Source: Planctomycetota bacterium | Lineage (GTDB): Bacteria > Planctomycetota > Phycisphaerae > Sedimentisphaerales > Anaerobacaceae | DNA length: 40,199 nucleotides | Assembly (NCBI GenBank): GCA_025459125.1 | Contig: JALORE010000082.1 | Location: forward strand, 1-40,199 | Reading direction: 5' to 3' | Shown here: in pieces, positions 34,296 to 40,199 of the stretch | Layout: each line of letters starts with the position of its first letter | How positions within the stretch are numbered: position 1 is the first letter of the stretch | The notes under the pieces: model-generated | Database searches by the model: none | What the model was told of the DNA's origin: nothing | The model's input: the letters and a program-made list of their open reading frames with translations, nothing else | Translations under genes and position numbers: made by a program

Positions 34296-35561
34296 ATGTT
34301 CCGAAATGCGATCTGTGTAGCCACTCTTGTTGCGGTGCTCGGACTGGCGGGCAATGTCTCCGCGGACGTGGTGTTTACCGACACCACGGGCGACCACCTC
34401 TGGAGCACGCCGGCAAACTGGGCCACCGGCGCCGTCCCAACACTCAGCGATGGATACGCCAGGCTCTTCACGATCCCGGGTCCCATTGTCAAGGCGAAGG
34501 ATGCTTTCGTTGTCAGTGGAATACATCTGGGAAACGACAATGGTGCTCAGGCGGGTGCGCTGACCGTGCAGGGGGGAACCCTTGAGGTCGAGACCGTAAA
34601 CTGCGGGTACAAAGGTACGGGCACCATCAACATAAGTGACGGGACTCTCAGGGTCACGGGCACCCTGAAGATTGGCAGGGACCCTACAGCCATCGGTCAT
34701 ATCAATCTGACCGGTGGGACTATTTCCGCCGGCACCTTCCTGATGAGGGAGAAGCAAGGTGCTGTCGGTACCATGGATGTGGGGAGCGGTGTGCTGAGGA
34801 TCAACGGCGACCGAGTCGCGCTGGTTCAGGGATACATTAAGAATGGCTGGATTACCGCCTATGGCGGCAACGGCACGCTGAATCTGGAGTACAACGTTGC
34901 GAATCCAGGCCAAACCACGTTGACGGCGATCCACAAGCTCAATCCCAATCCGGCCAACCGTGCTATCGCAGCACCCGGCGCGGTGAAGCTCAGTTGGACA
35001 TTGCCTGACCCGTGCGTGCCCGGTCAGCCCGTACTTGTTGACGTCTACTTTACGGATAGCTTTGACGCCCTGTTGAACTTCACCGATCCCGATGCCATCA
35101 GGATTGTCAACAAGAAGAACGTGGCTTCCGTCGTCGTGCAAACTCAAACAAAGAAGCAGTACTTCTGGGCGGTCGATACTTACGTCGGCAGCGCCAAGGA
35201 TCCGATTTTGGGGCCCATCTTCAGCTTCACCGCGGACAATGCGCCTCCTCTTGTCAACGCTGGGCCGGACATAAACACGTTTCTGCAGGAGGGTCCACGC
35301 ACCGGTCCCATCAGTGGCACCGTCACGGACGATGGGGCCATTCGACCCTTCACCGTGACGTGGACGGTGGTCCAGCAGCCTCGGGACGCCAATCCCAGCC
35401 TCCCCGGGGCTGTGATTGCCGATCCTACGGCCCTGCAAACCACGGTGACCGTGGCCGCGGTGGGCAACTACGTCTTGCAGTTGGAGGCCAACGATGGGGA
35501 GTATACCAGTTCCGATACCATGACGATCTACGTGCATCCCGACGATTGGAAGAAACAGTAG
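34296..35561 (+). CDS. Secreted beta-helix/PKD-like protein
   Basis: A 421-residue exported protein. AAGGAGGAATATC places an ideal ribosome-binding site ahead of the ATG. It has a signal peptide (MFRNAICVATLVAVLGLAGNVSA). Residues about 25-215 hold repeats of the autotransporter-like right-handed helix type (GALTVQGGTLEVETVNCG, GTINISDGTLRVTGTLKIG, GHINLTGGTISAGTFLM). The C-terminal half has a fibronectin-like stretch and a PKD/REJ-like domain (PPLVNAGPDINTFLQEG, then GNYVLQLEANDGEYTSSDTM). No PEP-CTERM tail or membrane anchor is visible. It is the likely output of the upstream sigma/FecR pair. The substrate is unknown. Confidence 0.82.
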   Translation: MFRNAICVATLVAVLGLAGNVSADVVFTDTTGDHLWSTPANWATGAVPTLSDGYARLFTIPGPIVKAKDAFVVSGIHLGNDNGAQAGALTVQGGTLEVETVNCGYKGTGTINISDGTLRVTGTLKIGRDPTAIGHINLTGGTISAGTFLMREKQGAVGTMDVGSGVLRINGDRVALVQGYIKNGWITAYGGNGTLNLEYNVANPGQTTLTAIHKLNPNPANRAIAAPGAVKLSWTLPDPCVPGQPVLVDVYFTDSFDALLNFTDPDAIRIVNKKNVASVVVQTQTKKQYFWAVDTYVGSAKDPILGPIFSFTADNAPPLVNAGPDINTFLQEGPRTGPISGTVTDDGAIRPFTVTWTVVQQPRDANPSLPGAVIADPTALQTTVTVAAVGNYVLQLEANDGEYTSSDTMTIYVHPDDWKKQ

Positions 35562-35653
35562 GGCCTCAGGACTGTGGACACCTTCGCTCTCCGTGCGGCA
35601 GATCGAGGTGCTCGGGGTATTGTGATGGTGATTGCGAATGATCCTTGTGGAAA

Positions 35654-35683
35654 AGAGGGGCCCTGTAAGGTCAGGGTCCCTCT
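35654..35683. terminator. Strong hairpin after the beta-helix gene
   Basis: A 12-bp stem (35654-35665 with 35672-35683, one G-T pair) around the loop TAAGGT. It lies 92 bases after the stop and 34 bases before the pseudopilin gene. There is no T tract, so it may be a transcript-stabilising hairpin rather than a terminator. Confidence 0.45.
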
Positions 35684-35717
35684 GTCTGGAACAACGTCAC
35701 CCTGAAAGGCTGGAAGC

Positions 35718-36497
35718 ATGAGAAAGGCATTTACCTTGATCGAGCTGCTGGTCGTCATCGCCATCATCGCTGTGCTGATGTCCATCTTGATGCCGGCGTT
35801 GCATCGAGTCCGCGAGCAGGGCAAGCGTACCGTGTGCGAGAGCAACCTGAAGCAGATGTCATTGGCGTGGATCATGTATGCCCAGGAAAATGACGGGAAG
35901 ATCATGAAGGGAATTCCCGGAACCGCCCCGAACAACTGCTGGGGAGACGCCGGAACCAACACCGGAAAGACCGAGCAGGCACGGCAGGCGGCTGTCATGA
36001 CCGGCGCCGTGTGGCCGTACTGTCCGACCCTCAAGCTCTACAAGTGCCCGACGGGACGGCGGGGCGAGGTTCTTACCTACTCGATTCCCGACAGCATGAA
36101 CGGCACCAAACAGGACACGCCTTCCTCCAACAGGAACGGCAGTACCCTCCTGTTCATTACCCGGCTCGACCAGATGCACAGCCCACCGCCCTCGGAGCGT
36201 CTGGTCTTCATTGACGAGGGATTCACATCGACCGAATGTTTCTCGGTCTATTACGCCCGGTCGGAGTGGTGGGATAATGCGCCGATTCGGCACGGGGATG
36301 GGACCAATTTCGGGTTTGCCGACGGCCACGCCGGCTATCACAAGTGGATGGCGACGGAGACGATCAAACGCTTCCGGCCGCGTGCCGACAGTCGAGTGAC
36401 CGGGGAGAAGTTTGCTCCGACGACCCTCGAAGGAAAGCAGGACCTGTATGATTTCCAGAAGCTGGCCTGGGGGAAGGTCGGCTGGACCATCCCCTAG
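35718..36497 (+). CDS. Prepilin-type protein with H-X9-DG motif
   Basis: A 259-residue protein with the type II/IV prepilin start [20 protein letters not shown] (Ala at -1, Glu at +5). Near residue 192, [14 protein letters not shown] has exactly nine residues between His and Asp-Gly, which defines the planctomycete/verrucomicrobial H-X9-DG pseudopilin group. Four cysteines are present outside the leader. These proteins occur in many copies in such genomes and are thought to be processed by the prepilin peptidase; their function is open. It lies downstream of the beta-helix protein on the same strand, separated by a hairpin. Confidence 0.92.
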   Translation: MRKAFTLIELLVVIAIIAVLMSILMPALHRVREQGKRTVCESNLKQMSLAWIMYAQENDGKIMKGIPGTAPNNCWGDAGTNTGKTEQARQAAVMTGAVWPYCPTLKLYKCPTGRRGEVLTYSIPDSMNGTKQDTPSSNRNGSTLLFITRLDQMHSPPPSERLVFIDEGFTSTECFSVYYARSEWWDNAPIRHGDGTNFGFADGHAGYHKWMATETIKRFRPRADSRVTGEKFAPTTLEGKQDLYDFQKLAWGKVGWTIP

Positions 36498-36833
36498 CGA
36501 AGATTTGGGGGTCGGCGGTCAGTCCTCAAGTTAAGCTTGAAGGCGTAGGATACCATAGTGGGAACGGGGGCAGGTTTTGATTATTCACCATTCAATTCTG
36601 GCTTAACAGGGGCCTGAAGGGGGTCGCGGGGCGTCGGCAGCCTACCGCTATGCCACTGCCGGCCGGCTGTTATGTCTTGGGGGACATTCAGGACCGTGAC
36701 CCATTTTGGGGTTGCCGCGGGTCGTATCGAGGTTCTCATACCGGTTCCAACGGGTGGGGATGGGGAGACGGGCGGCTCTGGCTGGGCTCGCGGGCGGGCA
36801 GGACGGGGCCCCACCGCGTTTCCGGCAGTGTCC

Positions 36834-36954
36834 GGTCAGAGCGCCAATCAGAGCGCCAAAGGCGAGTGGCCGAGGGTCAAAAACCGCGTTTTCTGGGGCA
36901 CCAGCCCGGATTCTCAGGTCAGAGCGCCATGTATCAAGATTTGGCGCTCTGACC
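36834..36954. repeat. TCAGAGCGCCA repeats with a perfect hairpin
   Basis: GGTCAGAGCGCCA occurs at 36834 and 36917, and TCAGAGCGCCA also at 36848. The inverse TGGCGCTCTGACC at 36942-36954 pairs with the copy at 36917-36929 as a perfect 13-bp stem around a 12-base loop. Confidence 0.7.
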
Positions 36955-36979
36955 TCTTCCGCGTCAAAACGCCCGTTCG

Positions 36980-37330
36980 TTCCGCGGATCGGGGTGGACG
37001 GCAACCGCCGGTTTGGCTTCGTCCCGGGCTACCACGCCGGGGCCAGCGCCGACTGGTACACGATGAGCAGCCTGAACCTCCGAGCAAGGCCGGTGGTACC
37101 ACGTCGGCTCCACTTACCGGAAACCGGGGACAGCCGGTGCGCCATGACGGCGTGGACGACCGGGGGAGGAGAGATCCGTCTGGGGAGTCTCCGGTTTCCC
37201 CTCGCCCGCCCCTGGGCCGAAGGGCCGGTCCGCGGCCGGGCGGCACGTCGGGAGTGGTCACCCAGAAGGTGCGGGCGGGCGCCAATACCAGGGGGATCGC
37301 CGCGGTTTCTCGCGGGGCAAGTGTCCTCGC
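36980..37330 (+). pseudogene. Decayed LamG-domain gene fragment
   Basis: Three consecutive pieces of a LamG domain can be read, each in a different frame: RRFGFVPGYHAGASADWYT (from about 37006), GRWYHVGSTYRKPGTAG (from about 37088) and a VRHDGVDD stretch (from 37137) resembling the usual V-R-F-Y-V-D-G strand. At least two frameshifts separate them. The neighbouring genes include intact LamG proteins, so this is likely a dead paralogue. Confidence 0.5.
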
Positions 37331-37363
37331 TCGCCTTCTCAGGATGGTAGGATCGCTGGAACT

Positions 37364-37408
37364 GTCGTGCGAAGACGCACGACTTGGGGGCGAGCGGGGA
37401 CGCTCGCC
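37364..37408. repeat. Double-hairpin dispersed repeat, copy 2
   Basis: It has the same two stems and the same 5-base gap as the copy at 20162-20206. The first loop differs (AAGA instead of TCCC); the second loop, GGGGAC, is identical. Confidence 0.8.
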
Positions 37409-37684
37409 CTACGCAGAAGCGGAAATCCGCCACGGCATGCCGGCCGCACCGGTACGCCGGCCACGCCCGAAAATATGTGGCAATGCGGGTGGACAAAGCA
37501 AGCCGAAGATGGTACAATCTGGGTGGTTTGGCTGGTTTGGAGGCCCCGCGTGCTGCGCCGCCGTGTCTCTGGCAGGTTGCTTCCCGAAGCGGGGGCCCGG
37601 AGAGTTGGTGTGTGGGAGAAAGACCCGTCGCATGTGTCTGATGACGGCACGGGCAACGTCGTGCCGCAGAAGGGAGCATGGAGT

Positions 37685-38371
37685 ATGTCGATGAAGCAGA
37701 ACGCCGTGGTGGTCCTGGGCCTTGGTCTGAGCCTGTCGGTGGCCCTGGCATCGCCCCTCGGGGCCGAGGAAGAGACCTTGGGGTACGTCAAGCCGGGCTT
37801 CTACGTGGGGGCTGCCCTCATCTACAACAACGTGAGCGGCGATTTCGATGACACGCAGACGTTGGAAACCCCGGCCGGCCTCATCGATATGCCGGAGGTG
37901 GACAATGGACCCGGTTTCGGGGTGTTGCTGGGCCACCGCTGGGGTCGCGTCTCGCTGGAACTGGGCTATCAGCGGACGTCGCACGATACCCGCACGTCCC
38001 ATGCGACATTCCAGGATCTCGGGCGGACCACGAGTGACGCCGCCTACAACGTGGTGGATCTGAACGTCAAGATCGACGTGTTCGCCTGGAACCGGCTGCG
38101 ACCCTATATCCTGTTCGGAGCCGGTGTTCCCTGGCTGACGATCGACGAGGACAAGCTGAACAACGACAACGAGTTCGAGGATGTGACTTTCGTCGGATAC
38201 TGCCTGAATCTGGGCGGCGGCGTGGCCTACTACTTCCGTCCCCAGTGGGCGGTCACCGCGGGCGGCATCTACCGCTGGAACTGGTTCACCTCCGCCGGCG
38301 ACGGCGGCTTGGACGAGGACCCGGCGGCCGAGGTGTTCAGCCTCACCGTCGGCGTCGCCTATACCTTCTGA
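37685..38371 (+). CDS. Outer-membrane beta-barrel protein
   Basis: A 228-residue exported protein. The signal peptide is MKQNAVVVLGLGLSLSVALA with a cleavage site after ALASPLGA. The mature part is an alternating beta-strand pattern, typical of OmpW/OmpA-like 8-stranded barrels (GFYVGAALIYNNVSGDF, RVSLELGYQRTS, LRPYILFGAGVPWLTI, YYFRPQWAVTAGGIYRW), ending in the terminal strand FSLTVGVAYTF with a C-terminal Phe. GGGAG precedes the ATG at 37685. The same frame is open farther upstream, but that part is a repeat and not protein-like. It converges on pilT with an 11-base gap. Confidence 0.85.
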   Translation: MSMKQNAVVVLGLGLSLSVALASPLGAEEETLGYVKPGFYVGAALIYNNVSGDFDDTQTLETPAGLIDMPEVDNGPGFGVLLGHRWGRVSLELGYQRTSHDTRTSHATFQDLGRTTSDAAYNVVDLNVKIDVFAWNRLRPYILFGAGVPWLTIDEDKLNNDNEFEDVTFVGYCLNLGGGVAYYFRPQWAVTAGGIYRWNWFTSAGDGGLDEDPAAEVFSLTVGVAYTF

Positions 38372-38382
38372 GCGCCACCGGC

Positions 38383-39519
38383 TCAGTCCCGCTGCATGCA
38401 GTCGACGAAGACCTTGAGGTCGTTCACCCACTTCTGGGCTTCGAGCAGGTCCACCTTGCCTTCCCGGACGAGCTGGGACAGGTGCTTCTCCAGGGAGATC
38501 ATTTTCTCGCCGGACTTGTTGCGCGTCTTGGTCTGCAACTGCGAATAGAGCTGCTCGATCTTACCGGTCCGGATCAGGTTGGCGACCGCGTAGTTGTTGT
38601 TGAGGATCTCCATGGCCACGATGCGTCCCGGGCCATCCTTGCGCGGGATCAGCTTCTGGCAGATGACGTAGGCCAGCCCCAGCGAAAGCTGGTTGCGCAC
38701 TTCGGATTGGCGGCCCTCGGGGAAGTAGTCGAGGATGCGGGTGATCGAGCCGGTGACGTCGCGCGTGTGCAGCGTGGAGAACACCAGGTGGCCGGTCTCG
38801 GCGGCCATGAGCGTCATGGCGATGGTTTCCGCGTCGCGCATCTCGCCGACGAAGATGATATCCGGGTCCTCCCGCATCATCTCCTTGAGTCCCTCGAAGA
38901 ACGACCGCACATCCCGGCCGACCTCCCGCTGCGAGATGATGGAGGACTTCTGCGGCAGGATGTACTCGATGGGGTCCTCCACCGTGATGATCCGGCAGGC
39001 GGTGGCCTCGCTGATGCGCCCGACCAGCGAGGCGATCGTGGTGGATTTGCCGGCCCCCGTGACGCCGGTCAGCAGGACCAGCCCCGCCTTGAGATCGATG
39101 ATGTCCTGCCACACGTCGTTGGGAAAGCCGATCTCCTCAATGGGCGGCACGTCGAGCGACAAGGCCCGGATGGCGGCGGCCACGCCGTCATTCTCCCGGA
39201 AGATGTTGATGCGGAACTGCAGGGATCCCACCCGGTAGGAGCCGTCCACACTGTACTCCGTCTGGAGCTTCTGCAGACCGTGCTCCTTGAGCAGGGGGAA
39301 GACGAGCTGCTTGGCGATCTCCGGCGTCACGTTCGGGCCTTTGAGCTTGACCAGGTTGCCGTCGACCCGGTACGCCGGCGGAGCGCCGACCTTGATGTGC
39401 AGGTCCGAGACCCGCATGGCCCCGTGCTCCTCGAAGTACCGCAACAGGTCCAGGATGCTGTATTTGCCGCCGTTCTCGGTCGGATAGACCTGGGCGGAGG
39501 CAGGATATTCCTGTGTCAT
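38383..39519 (-). CDS. pilT: PilT-like retraction ATPase
   Basis: A 378-residue AAA+ assembly ATPase without the zinc module of GspE. Walker A GVTGAGKSTT, Asp box ITVEDPIEYIL, Walker B-type DPDIIFVGEMRD and His box TGHLVFSTLHTRDV are all present. The PilT C-terminal motif AIRNLI appears as AVANLI. PilT proteins power retraction of type IV pili. The ATG at 39519 lies five bases after AAGGGG and three bases after the stop of the next gene; GTG 39525 is an alternative. No other type IV pilus genes are in the window, so it may serve a T4P elsewhere in the genome. Confidence 0.93.
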   Translation of the reverse strand: MTQEYPASAQVYPTENGGKYSILDLLRYFEEHGAMRVSDLHIKVGAPPAYRVDGNLVKLKGPNVTPEIAKQLVFPLLKEHGLQKLQTEYSVDGSYRVGSLQFRINIFRENDGVAAAIRALSLDVPPIEEIGFPNDVWQDIIDLKAGLVLLTGVTGAGKSTTIASLVGRISEATACRIITVEDPIEYILPQKSSIISQREVGRDVRSFFEGLKEMMREDPDIIFVGEMRDAETIAMTLMAAETGHLVFSTLHTRDVTGSITRILDYFPEGRQSEVRNQLSLGLAYVICQKLIPRKDGPGRIVAMEILNNNYAVANLIRTGKIEQLYSQLQTKTRNKSGEKMISLEKHLSQLVREGKVDLLEAQKWVNDLKVFVDCMQRD

Positions 39520-39521
39520 GG

Positions 39522-39803
39522 TCACCCCTTCCGGTCGCCGGCGCGGAGCCAGTCCTGCAGGTTCCGGGCCAGCACCTCGACGTCCTTTTGCGCCAGGATA
39601 TGCTCGACGATCGGTGCCGGGATCTTGAGTTGAACGAGGGCCTTGTGCACCCGTTGCCAGAGCCGGTTCCGCTTGGTCTCGCTGTCCGCCACGTAGAGCT
39701 CGCTGACCAGTTCCTGGAGCTTGTGCAGCATGATCGTATCCAAGTGGTCGTAGTACTTGGAGATGATATGCTGCTGGTGTTCCGTATACTCGCGTTTCGC
39801 CAT
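39522..39803 (-). CDS. Small helical protein encoded directly upstream of pilT
   Basis: A 93-residue, soluble, mostly helical protein with many charged residues (EHQQHIISKYYDHLDTIMLHKLQELV, then RLWQRVHKALVQLKI). I do not recognise the family. Its stop lies two bases before the pilT start, so the two are translationally coupled, which suggests a shared task. The ATG at 39803 has only a weak ribosome-binding site. Confidence 0.7.
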   Translation of the reverse strand: MAKREYTEHQQHIISKYYDHLDTIMLHKLQELVSELYVADSETKRNRLWQRVHKALVQLKIPAPIVEHILAQKDVEVLARNLQDWLRAGDRKG

Positions 39804-39890
39804 AACCCTATCCTTTGATCACGTCGGGATTGGCATTCCTTATATCCGAAACGTCGGCCGGGAGCAAGAAGGAGGAAGGGGGGAGGGGAG

Positions 39891-39925
39891 TTTGAAATGT
39901 GAAGTTTGAAGTGTGAAGTGTGAAG
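39891..39925. repeat. Heptamer array (TGTGAAG type)
   Basis: Five 7-bp units, of which three are exactly TGTGAAG, lie in the spacer ahead of the small pilT partner gene. The same heptamer type occurs at 11065. Confidence 0.75.
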
Positions 39926-39992
39926 TAAGAGGGGGCTCGGACCACCGGCGTTTCAGTCCTCTGCACAGCCAGGATGCAGGCGTACCACGAGG

Positions 39993-40025
39993 AAGGGCTG
40001 GTGGCATCCCGTACCACCAGCCCTT
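39993..40025 (-). terminator. Hairpin downstream of the right-edge gene
   Basis: AAGGGCTGGTGG/CCACCAGCCCTT is a perfect 12-bp stem with a 9-base loop. It lies 45 bases after the stop of the minus-strand gene at 40070. There is no strong U tract, so rho-independence is uncertain. Confidence 0.45.
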
Positions 40026-40040
40026 GTCGTTGTGCCCAGT

Positions 40041-40064
40041 AGGGGCGAATAATCATTCGCCCCT
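40041..40064. repeat. Palindrome AGGGGCGAAT/ATTCGCCCCT
   Basis: A perfect 10-bp stem with the 4-base loop AATC, just downstream of the right-edge gene. From memory, this kind of palindrome is dispersed in many bacterial genomes; not checked here. Confidence 0.65.
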
Positions 40065-40069
40065 GTAAC

Positions 40070-40199
40070 CTACGGCTTGGGCGCTGAGGCGGTGGGAATA
40101 TAGAAGAACCGCACCTCGCTTAGCCCAACGGACGGCGTCGTGCCCCAGCCTTTCTCGATGGTCAGCTTGACGTACTTGGCCGAGACCCCGCCGAAGCTG
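40070..40199 (-). CDS. 3' end of a discoidin-type secreted protein
   Basis: The last 42 codons of a minus-strand gene that starts beyond the window. The sequence AKYVKLTIEKGWGTTPSVGLSEVRFFYIP ends as F5/8 type C (discoidin) domains do in planctomycete LamG proteins; the final residues are a short polar tail (TASAPKP) and TAG at 40070-40072. Too little is visible to name the rest. Confidence 0.7.
   Translation of the reverse strand, partial: SFGGVSAKYVKLTIEKGWGTTPSVGLSEVRFFYIPTASAPKP

Larger units (their letters stand above)
36498..37684. other. Gene-poor region with LamG relic and repeats
   Basis: About 1.2 kb without an intact gene. A frame of 340 codons crosses it, but it has no domain and its start would not be translated well. 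It contains a TCAGAGCGCCA repeat cluster (36834-36954), a decayed LamG gene (about 36980-37330) and a second copy of the double hairpin (37364-37408). Confidence 0.6.

Noticed and set aside
37367..37684. Longer N-terminus for the barrel protein
   Set aside because: The upstream part translates the second double-hairpin repeat. The signal peptide and ribosome-binding site fit the ATG at 37685.
36672..37694. 340-codon plus-strand frame in the gene-poor region
   Set aside because: It runs through repeats and a LamG relic lying in other frames, with no domain, signal or ribosome-binding site.

Overview
The window looks like GC-rich chromosomal DNA from a planctomycete, most probably the Phycisphaerae/Sedimentisphaerales side of the phylum. 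The evidence is protein content: secreted LamG and discoidin-type proteins at both edges, a PIG-L deacetylase, a DUF1573 lipoprotein, a FecR-like protein ending in an NPCBM-like module next to an ECF sigma factor, a pseudopilin with an exact H-X9-DG motif, and multiheme cytochrome and secretin genes of the type common in that group. The phylum call is an inference from families and not from a marker gene.

Layout. At 1-1103 (minus) is the 5' part of a LamG protein, divergent from a PIG-L deacetylase (1454-2410) and a small conserved ORF. A minus-strand cluster at 7432-3006 encodes a membrane-anchored GrpE-like protein, a short Hsp70 and a TerB/J-like protein. A tRNA-Lys(CTT) at 7870-7942 has a good sigma70-like promoter. 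From 8406 to 25391 everything reads plus: a DUF1573 lipoprotein, a tetraheme cytochrome fused to a 5'-nucleotidase-like domain, then a nearly complete type II secretion operon in canonical order (C, D, E, F, G, H, I, J, K, L, M). gspK carries an apparent frameshift. An FlgM-like small protein follows.

From 26161 the window holds spoVG (with a built-in zinc ribbon) and ispE on minus, then DedA, AMMECR1 and a HExxH lipoprotein on plus. A gene-poor 1.5 kb stretch (30299-31767) full of short repeats precedes a sigma/FecR/beta-helix/pseudopilin module (31768-36497). A second gene-poor stretch holds the relic of a LamG gene. An outer-membrane barrel protein converges on a pilT-like ATPase and its small partner gene, and the right edge holds the 3' end of a discoidin-type protein.

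How the genes fit together. The theme is envelope traffic. The T2SS exports folded proteins across the outer membrane; the LamG, discoidin and beta-helix proteins are plausible cargo or surface material; the ECF/FecR pair is a likely switch for the downstream secreted protein and pseudopilin. The GrpE-Hsp70-TerB cluster looks like a dedicated chaperone machine tethered to the inner membrane.

The most unusual non-genic feature is a family of short tandem arrays with periods of 7, 8 or 9 bp. Several are arranged as inverted pairs, and two are embedded in-frame inside coding sequences (a cytochrome linker and gspK). Several palindromic dispersed repeats are also present, including a double-hairpin element in two copies and an inverted pair of about 130 bp.
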